Below, piece after piece: positions 9,182 to 18,069 of a stretch of 64,000 nucleotides of DNA. The stretch comes from Desulfobotulus mexicanus (GTDB lineage: Bacteria; Desulfobacterota; Desulfobacteria; Desulfobacterales; ASO4-4), in NCBI RefSeq assembly GCF_006175995.1, contig NZ_VDMB01000013.1:45035-109034 (forward strand), written 5' to 3'. The notes under the pieces are model-generated. The model was not told the origin of the DNA, did not search any database, and saw only the letters and a list, made by a program, of their open reading frames with translations. How positions within the stretch are numbered: position 1 is the first letter of the stretch; every line of letters starts with the position of its first letter. The translations under genes were made by a program, and so were the position numbers.

Positions 9182-10738
9182 TTACATTGATCCACCGGCA
9201 AGTTTTACCACAATCACCTTCGGACCATCCATGAAATTTCTGTGTGAAAGGGCCTGTTGAAGCTGAGAAGCCGTGTGCACTTCTTCCGCAGGAACGCCCA
9301 TGCTTTCCGCAAGACCGACCCAGCCGATGGAAGGGTTTTTAAATTTGGTAAGACTGGCAGCCATGGGGCCGGGGCTGCTGATTCCAGCTCTGCTCATTTC
9401 AATATCAAGGATGTTGTAACCGCCGTTTTCGCAGAGAATGGTGGTGATGGGCAGTTTTTCCCTTGCCTGTGTCCAGAGGGCCTGAAAGGTGTACATGGCA
9501 CTGCCATCGGCCTGAAGCCCTATTACAGGCCGTTCAGGGCAGGCCATGGAGGCACCTATGGCACAGGGCATACCAAAACCGATGGCACCGCCTGTAATGG
9601 AAAGGGAAGTGTGCGCGGAGGCACCTGTGGCGTAATAATTATAAAAAATCCCGGAACTGATACCCTCATCCACCACAATGGCATTTTCCGGCTGCATGCT
9701 GGCAAGGATGATACCAAGGGAAACCATATCCAGCTGTTCTCCTGGATCTGCATCAAAGAGAGGAGAGCCTTGTGTGATAATATCCCCGGCATTGGCAGCG
9801 AGGATTTTGGCAAGGGTTTTTAGACTGTTTGCGGCATCGTCTTCAGATTTTGCGATTTGCAGGGTATGGTGTCCGGGCCTCAGTATCTGCCCTGGGATAC
9901 CAGGATAGCCGAAAAAGGCCACGGGTGCATCCATGCCCGCAAGTATGATGGTGTCAAAATCTTTGAGTCTTTCGATGGCAGCTTCCGGGAAGTAGGGGAT
10001 TCTCTCTGGAGCAGGGATGTCTTTTCCCCGTTCCATCCGGGCTGCAAAGGTTTCCATGAAAAGGGATGCCCCGGTTTTACCGCATATGGCTGCCGCTGCT
10101 TTAAGACCTTCAACACCTAAGGCTGAGCCGCCCAGAAGAAGTGCTGCATTTTTTGCATTTTTAAGCATATCAGCAGCACTCTCCAGTGTCTGCTGATTTT
10201 CTTTATAATATGCATGATAAGAAAGTTCTTCAGGCAGGTTATTCATTTCCATGGCCTGCAGATCATGGGGCAGGACAAGGCTTGCAATGCCACCGGACAT
10301 GGCGGCCTCGTAGCAGGACAGTAGATCCGCCCCCAGCGTCCGGGTCCGGCCTGCATACCGTACCCAGCCCGGCAGGGAGGCGGCCAGTTTTTCCACTGGC
10401 ATGGTTAGGGGAGCATTGGCTCCCCTGTGCCAGGTGGCGTGGTCTCCGATGAGGTTAATGATGGGGCTTTTTGCACGGCGGGCATTGTGCAGGTTGGCAA
10501 TGCCGTTGGCAAAGCCGGGACCAAGGTGCAGAAGGGTGAGGCCGGGCTTGCCAGTCATGCGGGCCTGTCCATCCGCAGCTCCGGTGGCGACACCTTCGAA
10601 GAGACAGAGAACGGGCCTGATACCCTTTACCCTGTCAAAGGCTTCCACAAGGGGCATTTCCGTTGTTCCGGGGTTGGCATAGCAGGTGGTTATGCCTGCA
10701 TGGGCAAAACTTTTAAATAAAAATTCAGATGCGTTCAT
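9182..10738 (-). CDS. Thiamine diphosphate-dependent enzyme, acetolactate synthase/benzoylformate decarboxylase-like
   Basis: This 518-residue protein has the three-domain layout of the ThDP decarboxylase/carboligase superfamily. The N-terminal activating Glu is in NPGTTEMPLVEAF, and the ThDP/Mg motif runs from QADGSAMY to CENGGYN (about 416-443). GDHATWH near residue 100 supplies a His typical of the benzoylformate decarboxylase branch. The middle domain looks degenerate for FAD binding. There is no small regulatory subunit beside it, which argues against the biosynthetic acetolactate synthase. The chemoreceptor gene ends only 35 bases upstream, so the two may be cotranscribed. The substrate, probably an aromatic or aliphatic 2-oxoacid, is not decided. 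Confidence 0.85.
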   Translation of the reverse strand: MNASEFLFKSFAHAGITTCYANPGTTEMPLVEAFDRVKGIRPVLCLFEGVATGAADGQARMTGKPGLTLLHLGPGFANGIANLHNARRAKSPIINLIGDHATWHRGANAPLTMPVEKLAASLPGWVRYAGRTRTLGADLLSCYEAAMSGGIASLVLPHDLQAMEMNNLPEELSYHAYYKENQQTLESAADMLKNAKNAALLLGGSALGVEGLKAAAAICGKTGASLFMETFAARMERGKDIPAPERIPYFPEAAIERLKDFDTIILAGMDAPVAFFGYPGIPGQILRPGHHTLQIAKSEDDAANSLKTLAKILAANAGDIITQGSPLFDADPGEQLDMVSLGIILASMQPENAIVVDEGISSGIFYNYYATGASAHTSLSITGGAIGFGMPCAIGASMACPERPVIGLQADGSAMYTFQALWTQAREKLPITTILCENGGYNILDIEMSRAGISSPGPMAASLTKFKNPSIGWVGLAESMGVPAEEVHTASQLQQALSHRNFMDGPKVIVVKLAGGSM

Positions 10739-10773
10739 GACTATGATTTTTCTCCTTTTTTAAGACCTTGTCT

Positions 10774-12849
10774 CTATACCCTGAATTTTCCCACAAGTTC
10801 AGAAAGGGTGGCCCCCAGATCTGCAAGTTCGCCAGCACTGGCCGTAATTTGCCCACCTTCATGCTTCAGGTTTTCGGTTTTAGCGTTCACACCGTTGATA
10901 TCCGTAGAAATTTCCGATGCCGCAAGGGAAAGCTGACTCACATTACTATTGACTTCCTGAGTACCTGAGGATGCCTGGGAGATGTTGCCTGCTATTTCCC
11001 TTGTGGCCACGGTCTGTTCTTCCACCGCCGTTGCAATGGTGGCATTGATTTCTGAGATATCACCGATCACCCGGACCACATTGCCAATGGCCTTAATGGT
11101 TTCTGCGGAAAGGGCCTGAACACCTTCGATGCGCTGGCGGATTTCCTGGGTTGCGCTGGCTGTCTGTCTGGAAAGTTCTTTAATTTCTCCGGCCACAACG
11201 GCAAAGCCCTTACCTGCTTCCCCGGCCCTTGCGGCTTCTATGGTCGCGTTGAGGGCAAGGAGGTTGGTCTGCTCGGATATTTCAGTAATGCTTTCGGTAA
11301 CCTTGCTGATATCCATGGCTGCCTGTTCCAGAGCCATCATGCGTTCCGATGCCTGTTTGCCTGTGGCTACGGCCTCTTCGGAGATACTGCGTGCTTTTTC
11401 CGCATTCAGGGCAATTTCTGTGATGGTACTGGTCATTTCTTCCGTGGCAGTGGCTACCATATTGATATTTGTGCTGGCTTCTTCCATGGCTGCGGCGACA
11501 TTATGAACACTGGAGCTCATTTCTCTGGAGGCGGCTGCCACCCTTCCTGCATTTTCCGCCGTGCCACGGGTTTCTTCCGACATACGTGAAGCAATGGTAT
11601 TGAGACCGGAAGAAGCCAGCCCCAGGGTTCTGGCATTGCCCTGTATCTGCTGAATCATGTTCTGAAGTTTTGCAATGAAGGTATTGAAGTTTTCACTGAG
11701 ACTTGCAATCTCATCTTTTCCCTTTACGGGCAGGCGTCGGGTGAGATCCCCTTCACCCTCGGATATTTCTTTAAGATTAATGGCCACATGCTGAATGGGA
11801 CGGACAATGATGCGGTCTGCAATAAAAAAGACCACAAGGAAGAGCATGCCAATGGAAATAATTCCGATGACCAGGCTGATATTGCGCAACTGACGGGAGC
11901 CTTCCAGCACCCTGTCCATGGAAACAGCCACGGCAAGGCTCCATGGGGCTTCGCTGGATCCGATGCGGACAGGTGCATAAAAGGTAAAGCTTTGTCCGCC
12001 GAGAAGGGCGGAACGACCATATTCCCTTGCAACCTTACCTTCCTGAACCGCCCGAATAATGCTTTCGTCAATATTGAAATCCCGCATATGTGCGCCAATG
12101 GCCTTTTCCATGGGGTGGGCTACACCTATGCCTTCATTGGAAACAAGAAAACCGTAGCTGTGTTCTTTTCCAAAGGGCTGTACTGCAGCAATGATGTCGG
12201 CCATGCGTTCCATGGAATAATCCACACCGGCAACGCCCACGACTCTGCCGCCGGTACGGATGGGAACGCAGGCTGAAACCAGCGTGGTTTTTTTACCCGC
12301 AATCTCGTATTCCGTGGGAGGGGTGATGAATATTTTGCCTGTCCTGTAGGGCTGCCAGTACCATCTGCCATCGGGGCTGTCTTCGGCATAGGCACCTGTG
12401 ATATCCAGTTCCGGCTGACCGCTGCTGCGGTGCCAGTAGGGCATGAACTGGCCCTTGTCGTCACTGCCCGGAGTATTTATGAAATCTGTATCTTTGCCGT
12501 CAAAGGCATCCGGATGCCAGACGGCCCAGGCTCCCCAGAATTCAGGATTGTCCGCCAGCACACTGCGCATAAGAGCTGCTGTCATGGCCCGTGAAGGCTT
12601 ATATTCCGTATTCTGGATGCCACCCAGTATCTGGGCCATGGTTTCTGCGGCATTCAGGGGTTCTTCCAGCTGGGCGCGGACTTCTCCCCCATGGCGGTGG
12701 GCAGCTTCCATGGCAAGGTTTTCCGCATTTTCCTGCAGCTGACCCGAGGCCATATGACTGATTATCCATATGGTGATGGCAAAGGCAAGGACAGCTACAG
12801 AACATACGGCAAGGAGCAGTTTCGTTTTCAGGCGCATCCGGGAAAACAT
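10774..12849 (-). CDS. Methyl-accepting chemotaxis protein with periplasmic Cache domain
   Basis: This roughly 691-residue chemoreceptor starts with an inner-membrane helix ([20 protein letters not shown]). A double-Cache-like periplasmic domain of about 300 residues follows, containing [11 protein letters not shown] and [10 protein letters not shown] blocks. Next come a second membrane helix, a HAMP linker ([10 protein letters not shown]) and a long coiled-coil signalling domain. The hairpin tip [20 protein letters not shown], which binds CheA and CheW, is intact. I chose the ATG at 12849 because AGAGG precedes it and the membrane helix then follows closely. The ligand is unknown; Cache domains of this type often sense amino acids or carboxylates. 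Confidence 0.92.
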   Translation of the reverse strand: MFSRMRLKTKLLLAVCSVAVLAFAITIWIISHMASGQLQENAENLAMEAAHRHGGEVRAQLEEPLNAAETMAQILGGIQNTEYKPSRAMTAALMRSVLADNPEFWGAWAVWHPDAFDGKDTDFINTPGSDDKGQFMPYWHRSSGQPELDITGAYAEDSPDGRWYWQPYRTGKIFITPPTEYEIAGKKTTLVSACVPIRTGGRVVGVAGVDYSMERMADIIAAVQPFGKEHSYGFLVSNEGIGVAHPMEKAIGAHMRDFNIDESIIRAVQEGKVAREYGRSALLGGQSFTFYAPVRIGSSEAPWSLAVAVSMDRVLEGSRQLRNISLVIGIISIGMLFLVVFFIADRIIVRPIQHVAINLKEISEGEGDLTRRLPVKGKDEIASLSENFNTFIAKLQNMIQQIQGNARTLGLASSGLNTIASRMSEETRGTAENAGRVAAASREMSSSVHNVAAAMEEASTNINMVATATEEMTSTITEIALNAEKARSISEEAVATGKQASERMMALEQAAMDISKVTESITEISEQTNLLALNATIEAARAGEAGKGFAVVAGEIKELSRQTASATQEIRQRIEGVQALSAETIKAIGNVVRVIGDISEINATIATAVEEQTVATREIAGNISQASSGTQEVNSNVSQLSLAASEISTDINGVNAKTENLKHEGGQITASAGELADLGATLSELVGKFRV

Positions 12850-13370
12850 GATGATACCTCTTTGGTGAAGGTTTTTGTTAAAAAATTCATTTCCGGGATT
12901 CCATGAGAAAAAATCTGTGGGCAGGGATCTTTGAAAGAATACTGTTATGATCACAATGTATTTGAAATATAGATCATAAAGCCCTTCCATGAAACCTTTT
13001 TTTAAAAGAATAAGGCTATCCGGACAAAGGGAGTCCGGATAGTCTTATGGAGGGATGGAAAAAGGGCATGGGGAGAGAATCCGGAGATTATCTGTTATTA
13101 TCCCCGGACGGGGGGACTGAGTGCGGGGGAGAGCGACTCAGCTACAAAGGCATTCAACCATAATTTTATTTGAAAAAGATTGGGAATCTGTCAGAAATAC
13201 ATTTTTTTGTCAGTTACTCTGGTTCGGTAACAGTTTATCTCTGTTATGTTCATGGATTTTCTACAGACTGCCTTTGTTTTTATTATTATGATAGAGTTAA
13301 TGAGAGGTGGTGTTGATTCTCATACACAAATCCACAAAAATTCTCACAAACAAATACCCGACAAAAATGT
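12850..13370. other. Intergenic region with a long palindrome
   Basis: No convincing gene is seen in these 520 bases. A perfect ten-pair inverted repeat, CTATCCGGAC and GTCCGGATAG around a seven-base loop, lies at 13016-13042. It has a T-rich side on the minus strand and could be a transcription stop or a protein-binding site. Short open frames near 13246 lack a ribosome site and similarity to known proteins. Confidence 0.45.
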
Positions 13371-13402
13371 GACCGGAAGGGGCTATCCCCTTCCGGTCTT
13401 TC
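13371..13402. terminator. Strong hairpin at the left edge of the transposon region
   Basis: GACCGGAAGGGG and CCCCTTCCGGTC form a perfect 12-pair stem around CTAT, followed by TTT on the plus strand. It stands about 70 bases beyond the 3' end of the transposon ATPase gene. Its core GGGGCTATCCCCT recurs inverted at 15680-15692, so it may be a transposon end signal as well as a terminator. Confidence 0.55.
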
Positions 13403-13471
13403 ATTGTAGACAGCAGTCTACCGCACCGAGTTATCCCTTAACGCTGGAGTCCCCTCGCAGTCGCCTCCGTT

Positions 13472-14308
13472 TCACTCGGATCTGTTGAACCAGTCGGCGC
13501 CGTAAAACAACTCCGCCGAGATGGTTTTTTCTTCCCTGATATATGCCTCTTCCAGAGCCATGGTAGCCATATTCATAACAGCCCTGCGATTGCCCCTTGT
13601 ACTGGCGGCAATAAGATCCATAGCCTCTGAACCAAAAAGATCCGGCGGTGCGCCTGCGCTCTCAAGGCGTTTTTGGATAAAATGACGGGTGTCTATTTCA
13701 TCCATAGGCCGCATACTCATAATGCCGGTTAGCCTTGAACGGATAGGCAGCATGGAAGAAAGCTCCAGACGTTTTGCAAGATTTTCATCCCCCACCAGAA
13801 TAAGGGATGCCGCTGCAGCCTGCCTTGAGGTCTGGAACAAAAAAGCACTGAGATCCCAGAAGGAGTCCATTTCCATGCGCTGGGCATCATCCATGATGAT
13901 AACCGGGTGAAGGGGCCTTGCGGCAGTAACCATAGCTTCAATATGCTGCTGTATCCTTGCCACCATGGGCAGCCCCCTTGCACGGATATCCACACCCAGG
14001 GCCTCGGCGATGATCCTTGCAAGGCCGTTTCTGGGGTATCCCGCATAGGGGATGAAGATGGTTCTGTAGCTGTTTTTATCCAGCGAGTTCAAAAGGGCAT
14101 GGGCAAGGGTTGTCTTCCCCGATCCTGAAGGCCCGCAAAGGGCAAGGCTTTTGCCTGTATTCAGAAGCCGATGGATGGTTTCCATCTGCTGCTGATCTTT
14201 TTTCGGCATGAAAGATTTTTTATGGGCATCGGTGTCGGCAAAGGGGTGTCTTTTCCATTGGAAAAAATCCTGAATGGGGAGTTTTGCCGGTGGATTTGTG
14301 TATGTCAT
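13472..14308 (-). CDS. AAA+ ATPase of transposon (TniB/ExeA-like)
   Basis: This 278-residue protein has Walker A GPSGSGKTT (about 59-67), Walker B VIIMDDAQ and a sensor segment ILVGDENL. This is the ExeA/TniB/MuB type of ATPase, which in transposons picks the target DNA and activates the transposase. The start ATG at 14308 follows GGAGAT and lies next to the transposase stop, showing translational coupling. Its N-terminus (DFFQWKRHPFADT) matches the common opening of ExeA-like proteins, in which a short segment precedes the P-loop domain. The neighbouring DDE transposase makes a transposition role much more likely than secretion. Confidence 0.82.
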   Translation of the reverse strand: MTYTNPPAKLPIQDFFQWKRHPFADTDAHKKSFMPKKDQQQMETIHRLLNTGKSLALCGPSGSGKTTLAHALLNSLDKNSYRTIFIPYAGYPRNGLARIIAEALGVDIRARGLPMVARIQQHIEAMVTAARPLHPVIIMDDAQRMEMDSFWDLSAFLFQTSRQAAAASLILVGDENLAKRLELSSMLPIRSRLTGIMSMRPMDEIDTRHFIQKRLESAGAPPDLFGSEAMDLIAASTRGNRRAVMNMATMALEEAYIREEKTISAELFYGADWFNRSE

Positions 14309-14309
14309 C

Positions 14310-15515
14310 TTATCTCCTTGTACTCAGGGCGTTGAGGGCGGCATCCACTTTCTTTGCGGGTGTCATGTCCGGGCCATACCATACAGTTTCAAGATCCCAT
14401 GGCATGAACCAGACTTCCACACGGGTTCCGGGCAAAGCCTTTGGAACATCGTAGCTTCGCTTTTTGAGGCGGATGGTGTTATTCAGATAGACCCTGCACT
14501 GGCGGCTCATGCGGAACAGGGATTCAATTTCTATCGTTTCGGGAATGAGGGTACAGGCACTGGCTGAGCTTAGTTTTTTGTTCAATGGAGAGGTTTTCAG
14601 TGATCCGTGAGGCTGCCTGTTATAGTTGCCCAACCAGGCACTGAAGGCCTGGTTCAGGCCCTCCAGGGTATTGGCTGGCGGCGTATCTCCATCAAGAAAG
14701 CCATCCCGGACGGTTCGGAAGAAGCGCTCCACCTTCCCCCTCCCCCTTGGTTTGCCGGGAGGCGTGTGGATGAGATGTATCCCCAATCTGGCACAGACGG
14801 TTTTTAAGTGGGTACTCGCATAGCAGGCCCCGTTGTCCGTATAAAAACGGATGGGTTTTCCATGTCTTCGAATGGCCTCCATCAGAGACATCATCATGAT
14901 TTCAGTATCTTCTGATGTATAGAAACCGGCATGGACCACAAATCGGCTGGCATCGTCAATAATGGCGTGCAGATAGGTTTTTCGTTTTTTACCCTGGATA
15001 ATGACCTTGGGACCATGCAGGAAGTCCGCCATCCAGAGCTGGCCAAAGACTTCATATTCAAAGGCTTTGGCAGGAAGGGGCGTGATATGGGGATCCCGCT
15101 GAAGATTGGCTGTTTGGGCAAAACGATAAAGACTTGCCCTGGAAGGAGTTTTTGTATCCCAGAGCTTTTCCTGAATGAGCTGCTCCAGCATACGGGAGAG
15201 GACCCATCTGGGATGCTTTTCCCGAAGCTCAAAAAGCCTGTCTTCAATTTTTTTGGGGATAGACGTGTGGGTGCCCTTGTTTTTGCGTTCACTGTTATCA
15301 AGGGCTGGCAAACCGCCTTTACGGTAGCGGTAAAGCCATTTTTTAAGGGTTTCAGGAGAAAAGGAAACAGTCTTCCCGTCCGGCTGGCGGAAGCTCTGAT
15401 CCGCAAGCCGCAAAAGGGCGTTTTCAAGGGGTTCATCCAGCTCATTTCTGTGCAGAATTGGGCTGATGATGCCAAATCGCCAGACCCCGATATCCATTTT
15501 ATCCCAGTTTTTCAT
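14310..15515 (-). CDS. DDE transposase/integrase with Mu-type C-terminal domain
   Basis: This 401-residue transposase starts with a helix-turn-helix segment (SPETLKKWLYRYRKGGLPAL). An RNase H-fold catalytic core follows, with the DDE triad visible as WMADF, YTDNGA and GKVERFFRT, spaced as in IS481/Mu/Tn552 enzymes. The C-terminus (RLKKRSYDVPKALPGTRVEV) looks like the Mu-transposase beta-barrel domain. The ATG at 15515 has GGAGGT just upstream and is preferred to 15527. No frameshift or early stop is visible, so the enzyme may be active. It is coupled to the downstream ATPase gene. Confidence 0.88.
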   Translation of the reverse strand: MKNWDKMDIGVWRFGIISPILHRNELDEPLENALLRLADQSFRQPDGKTVSFSPETLKKWLYRYRKGGLPALDNSERKNKGTHTSIPKKIEDRLFELREKHPRWVLSRMLEQLIQEKLWDTKTPSRASLYRFAQTANLQRDPHITPLPAKAFEYEVFGQLWMADFLHGPKVIIQGKKRKTYLHAIIDDASRFVVHAGFYTSEDTEIMMMSLMEAIRRHGKPIRFYTDNGACYASTHLKTVCARLGIHLIHTPPGKPRGRGKVERFFRTVRDGFLDGDTPPANTLEGLNQAFSAWLGNYNRQPHGSLKTSPLNKKLSSASACTLIPETIEIESLFRMSRQCRVYLNNTIRLKKRSYDVPKALPGTRVEVWFMPWDLETVWYGPDMTPAKKVDAALNALSTRR

Positions 15516-15726
15516 TGAGACCTCCATGTGAAAGGTTAAACATGGAGGCTACGTACAAAACTGGCTTAAAAAACGAAATGTTAGAATTGTGTTGGTGGCT
15601 GTTCCGGCCAGCGTTTCGGGTAAAAGCAGTGCGAAAAATCCCGGGTAAAAAACCGCCAGAGGTGGATCGGAGCCTTGTCAGGGGATAGCCCCCAATCAGC
15701 GATCCGGCCTTCCTGATTCAGCCAGC
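15516..15726. other. Spacer between transposon genes with inverted 13-mer
   Basis: About 210 bases separate the transposase from the zinc-ribbon gene. They contain AGGGGATAGCCCC (15680-15692), the reverse complement of the core of the hairpin at 13379-13391. This pair could be transposase-binding sites. No gene is seen. Confidence 0.4.
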
Positions 15727-16089
15727 TCAGGAAGGAATCTGAAAAAAATAAAGACTGCGGGCCGTTGGCCAGGTAAATTTCAATTCTTTGGCAATGGCAG
15801 CAAGCGTACTTCCCGTTTTGAAGAGCTCATTGCAACGCATGATCGTGTCCCAGGAGTGACGGATGATGGGGATCAGCGGGAAGGACGGAAAAGAAAAGGT
15901 TTTCTGCAAACAAAAATGATTGTTGCAGTAATAACGCTGGATTTTAATGGTTGCATTTGAATCGAACGGGGAGTTTCTTTCGTAGGTGCCGTAGCGGATG
16001 ACAAGAGTGCTGTGACATCGGCGGCAGTGGACGGTATTTTCAAGGATAAATTCTATGTTGGCGCTGGGGCCTGTTTCTGATAATGTCAT
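15727..16089 (-). CDS. Small zinc-ribbon/HTH protein, transposase-associated
   Basis: This 120-residue protein has an N-terminal zinc-ribbon pattern, CRRC and then YCNNHFC about 35 residues later. A C-terminal segment resembling a helix-turn-helix follows (TGSTLAAIAKELKFTWPTARSLY). This is the layout of InsA-type or IS1-like DNA-binding halves of transposases. It lies about 210 bases upstream of the DDE transposase on the same strand and is probably the DNA-recognition accessory of that element. It could instead be the N-terminal piece of an older, truncated insertion sequence, since it ends abruptly after the HTH. Confidence 0.55.
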   Translation of the reverse strand: MTLSETGPSANIEFILENTVHCRRCHSTLVIRYGTYERNSPFDSNATIKIQRYYCNNHFCLQKTFSFPSFPLIPIIRHSWDTIMRCNELFKTGSTLAAIAKELKFTWPTARSLYFFQIPS

Positions 16090-16095
16090 TTTTTA

Positions 16096-16164
16096 AATAA
16101 GAGGGGTTGGGGGTTATGGTTTTTTTGTCGAAATACTCATAACACAACCCCCCCTCTTATCCCC
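16096..16164. repeat. Imperfect G/C-rich inverted repeat
   Basis: ATAAGAGGGGTTGGGGGTTATG and CATAACACAACCCCCCCTCTTAT pair imperfectly around a T-rich loop, just upstream of the zinc-ribbon gene. It may be an insertion-sequence end, or a hairpin that insulates the element. A further run of C and G (CCCCCCCAAAGGGGGGG) follows at about 16160-16178. Confidence 0.5.
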
Positions 16165-16379
16165 CCCAAAGGGGGGGAGGAGGATAAAAAAAGGCATAGG
16201 GCGGTTCCTGCTGTCCGGATGTCTTTTTTATTTTGAGCCTCCGATTTTCTCAAAAAGGCTTAAATTGTGATTCTCACGGAATGTAAGCAAGCTTGAGAAT
16301 TCTGGGGCAAAAAGGTGGATATTTAAGAGAGAATCTACAGGTGGAGAAAAGTCCGGATACAGAAAAAAAGGTGAAAAAT

Positions 16380-16733
16380 ATGCATGAATTGCCGGTGATG
16401 ATTAAAATTTTGTCTGTGGTATGCAGACATGCACAGAAAAATGGAGTTCGGGAAATAAGGAGTATCACCTTAGGTGTTGGGATTTTATCGGATCTTGAGC
16501 CGGAGTGGATGCAGAAGTATTTTGACAGGATATCCCAGGAAACCGTGGCGGCCGGTGCAAAGCTCCATGTGCGGCGTATTCCTGCCCTCTTTCAATGTGC
16601 CATATGTCAGGATACTTACGTCTGGGAGGACAGAAAACAGCCCATTCCAGCCTGTCCCGGATGCGGCAGATTGGGAGAAGGTCGCCTTATTGCCGGTTCA
16701 GGTTATCAGGTGCTGGAAATGGAAGCCATTTAG
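16380..16733 (+). CDS. hypA: Hydrogenase nickel incorporation protein HypA
   Basis: HypA delivers nickel to [NiFe]-hydrogenase. The N-terminal MHEL supplies the nickel-binding His2, and two CX2C pairs (CAIC and CPGC, 18 residues apart) form the structural zinc site. I chose the ATG at 16380 because family members start exactly at MHE and AAAGGTG stands upstream; a longer frame begins 87 bases earlier. Length (117 residues) is normal. No hypB or other hyp gene is adjacent, so it is a stand-alone copy here. The lipoprotein and folK genes follow at short spacing and may share the transcript. Confidence 0.92.
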   Translation: MHELPVMIKILSVVCRHAQKNGVREIRSITLGVGILSDLEPEWMQKYFDRISQETVAAGAKLHVRRIPALFQCAICQDTYVWEDRKQPIPACPGCGRLGEGRLIAGSGYQVLEMEAI

Positions 16734-16746
16734 ATAAAAAGGGAAA

Positions 16747-17175
16747 ATGATGGTCATGCAGTGTTTTAAAAATAAAGGTGCGGATAAAATTATTTTATGT
16801 CTGCTTTTACTGTTTGTCGCCGTTGCCTGTGGACTTAAGGCTCCGCCCATGCCGCCCGGCGAGAATATGCCTGAGGCTCCTCTATCCTTTAAAGTAAGGC
16901 CGGAGACGGGGAGCTTTGTCTTATCCTGGGAAATTGAGGGACAAAGACCAGCAGGTTTCAGGATTTACAGGGCAGCCATGCGGGAAGACGGATGCAGAGA
17001 CTGCCCCCTTTCCTATACCCTGCTGGCTGTGCTGGGACCTGAAGCCCGGCGTTATGCCGACAAAGCAGATACGGCCCGCGTTTTTGTTTATGAGATCCGT
17101 CCCTTCATGAGGGGTGGGGCCGAAGGCCCTCCTGCCCGTTTGCAGACCCATGCAGGGGAGGAAGATCATCCGTGA
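16747..17175 (+). CDS. Small lipoprotein, LptM-like N-terminus plus FN3-like domain
   Basis: This 142-residue protein has a membrane leader and a lipobox ending VAVAC, so the mature protein should carry lipid on its first Cys. The sequence after it, CGLKAPPMPP, resembles the CGLKGPLY start of LptM (YifL), a small lipoprotein tied to LptD assembly. Unlike LptM, it continues into a beta-rich fibronectin type III-like domain (SFVLSWEIEGQRPAGFRIYR). Several ATGs lie close together at 16747-16756 and the exact start is open. It overlaps the folK start by four bases (GTGA), so the two are translationally coupled. Confidence 0.75.
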   Translation: MMVMQCFKNKGADKIILCLLLLFVAVACGLKAPPMPPGENMPEAPLSFKVRPETGSFVLSWEIEGQRPAGFRIYRAAMREDGCRDCPLSYTLLAVLGPEARRYADKADTARVFVYEIRPFMRGGAEGPPARLQTHAGEEDHP

Positions 17176-17684
17176 ATGCAGCATGGATTTCTCTGGGAGC
17201 CAATCTAGGAGACCCTGTGATCAGTCTCCGGCAGGCTCTTGAAAAAATGCGGATTTTTGACGGAATGCAGCTGGATGCGGTTTCTGATTTTTATAAAAGT
17301 GCGCCCGTGGATTATGAAGACCAGCCGGTTTTTGTCAATGCGGTGGCACGTATTCGGACCTGTCTTGAACCTGAACAACTTTTGGAAAATCTTTTTCATC
17401 TGCAAAAGCAGGGGGGACAGGGGGAAAAGGCATTTCGCTATGGTCCCCGTTTTCTGGATCTGGACCTTCTTTTATACGAAAACCGGGTCTGCAGGGATGA
17501 AAACCTTGAACTCCCCCATCCCCGAATGCACCTGCGTCGTTTTGTTCTTAAGCCCCTTTGTGATATAAATCCTGATATGCGGCATCCTCTGTTGCATGAA
17601 ACCATGGCGGATCTGTTGAAAAAGCTACCGGAAAACTCCCAGTGGGTGGAAAGGATACCATGCCCGGAATTATTGTTACCCTGA
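17172..17684 (+). CDS. folK: 2-amino-4-hydroxy-6-hydroxymethyldihydropteridine pyrophosphokinase
   Basis: FolK (HPPK) transfers pyrophosphate from ATP to the pterin precursor of folate. Signature features are the N-terminal WISLGANLGDP, the substrate loop FVNAVARI, and FRYGPRFLDLDLLL, which holds the Mg-binding aspartates. The downstream LPHPRMHLRRFVLKPL block completes the active site. It starts at a GTG that overlaps the stop of the lipoprotein gene and slightly overlaps the next small gene. Length of 170 residues is typical. It stands alone, without folP or folB nearby. Confidence 0.93.
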   Translation: MNAAWISLGANLGDPVISLRQALEKMRIFDGMQLDAVSDFYKSAPVDYEDQPVFVNAVARIRTCLEPEQLLENLFHLQKQGGQGEKAFRYGPRFLDLDLLLYENRVCRDENLELPHPRMHLRRFVLKPLCDINPDMRHPLLHETMADLLKKLPENSQWVERIPCPELLLP

Positions 17685-17902
17685 TTCTGATTTATATTTT
17701 ATGGAGACTTATAGTTGGTTTTTCACCCAAGGTCTCCGATGAGGTTCATGAGGAGCTTGTTCAGGATCCTGTATGTGGTTTGTATCTCCCGAAAAGTGAA
17801 GCTCTGCTGGTGAAAAAGGGGGGGCATGAAGTGCATTTCTGCAGTGATAAATGCAAGGATCTGTTTCTCATAGAAGAGAAAAAAAATGATGAAAATCTTT
17901 GA
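17660..17902 (+). CDS. Small membrane protein with TRASH/YHS-like metal-binding motif
   Basis: This 80-residue protein starts with one membrane helix (GIIVTLILIYILWRLIVG). A C-terminal YHS/TRASH-like segment follows, DPVCGLYLPKSEA and then HFCSDKCKDLF, with Cys residues placed as in metal-binding TRASH domains. It resembles the PP0621 family of small proteins. The ATG at 17660 follows GGAAAGGA and overlaps the end of folK. A metal-sensing or metal-handling role is inference from the motif. A two-way terminator follows. Confidence 0.75.
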   Translation: MPGIIVTLILIYILWRLIVGFSPKVSDEVHEELVQDPVCGLYLPKSEALLVKKGGHEVHFCSDKCKDLFLIEEKKNDENL

Positions 17903-17963
17903 CTTGAAAAAATAACGAGCATGGAATTAATGAGTCTGATTACCATTATATTTCAGCCATAAC

Positions 17964-17998
17964 AACCTGCCCCAGGAAAATTTTAGGGGCAGGTTTCA
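17964..17998. terminator. Bidirectional terminator between convergent genes
   Basis: AACCTGCCCC and GGGGCAGGTT form a perfect ten-pair stem around a 12-base A/T-rich loop. A T run follows on the plus strand and an A-rich flank precedes it. It lies between the plus-strand folK group and the minus-strand helicase gene. Confidence 0.75.
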
Positions 17999-18069
17999 GG
18001 TTTACCAGCCTGTATTAGTGAAGGGTGCCCCTGCAACACAGGATCATCAAATACTTGTGGTCAGGCCCG

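Larger units (their letters stand above)
13371..16165 (-). mobile_element. DDE transposon with AAA ATPase and zinc-ribbon protein (limits approximate)
   Basis: Three minus-strand genes sit together: a small zinc-ribbon protein, a Mu/IS481-like DDE transposase and an AAA+ target-selection ATPase of the TniB/ExeA kind. The pairing of a Mu-type transposase with an AAA ATPase is typical of Tn7/Tn5053/Mu-like elements. Flanking hairpins and an inverted 13-base sequence suggest ends, but I could not find a clear terminal repeat with a target duplication. The borders given are the outermost structured sequences. Confidence 0.55.

Noticed and set aside
13246..13488. Small gene between the chemoreceptor and the transposon
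   Set aside because: No ribosome site, no recognisable domain, and it spans a strong hairpin.
13472..14308. ExeA-type ATPase as part of a type II secretion system
   Set aside because: It is coupled to a DDE transposase with no secretion genes nearby.
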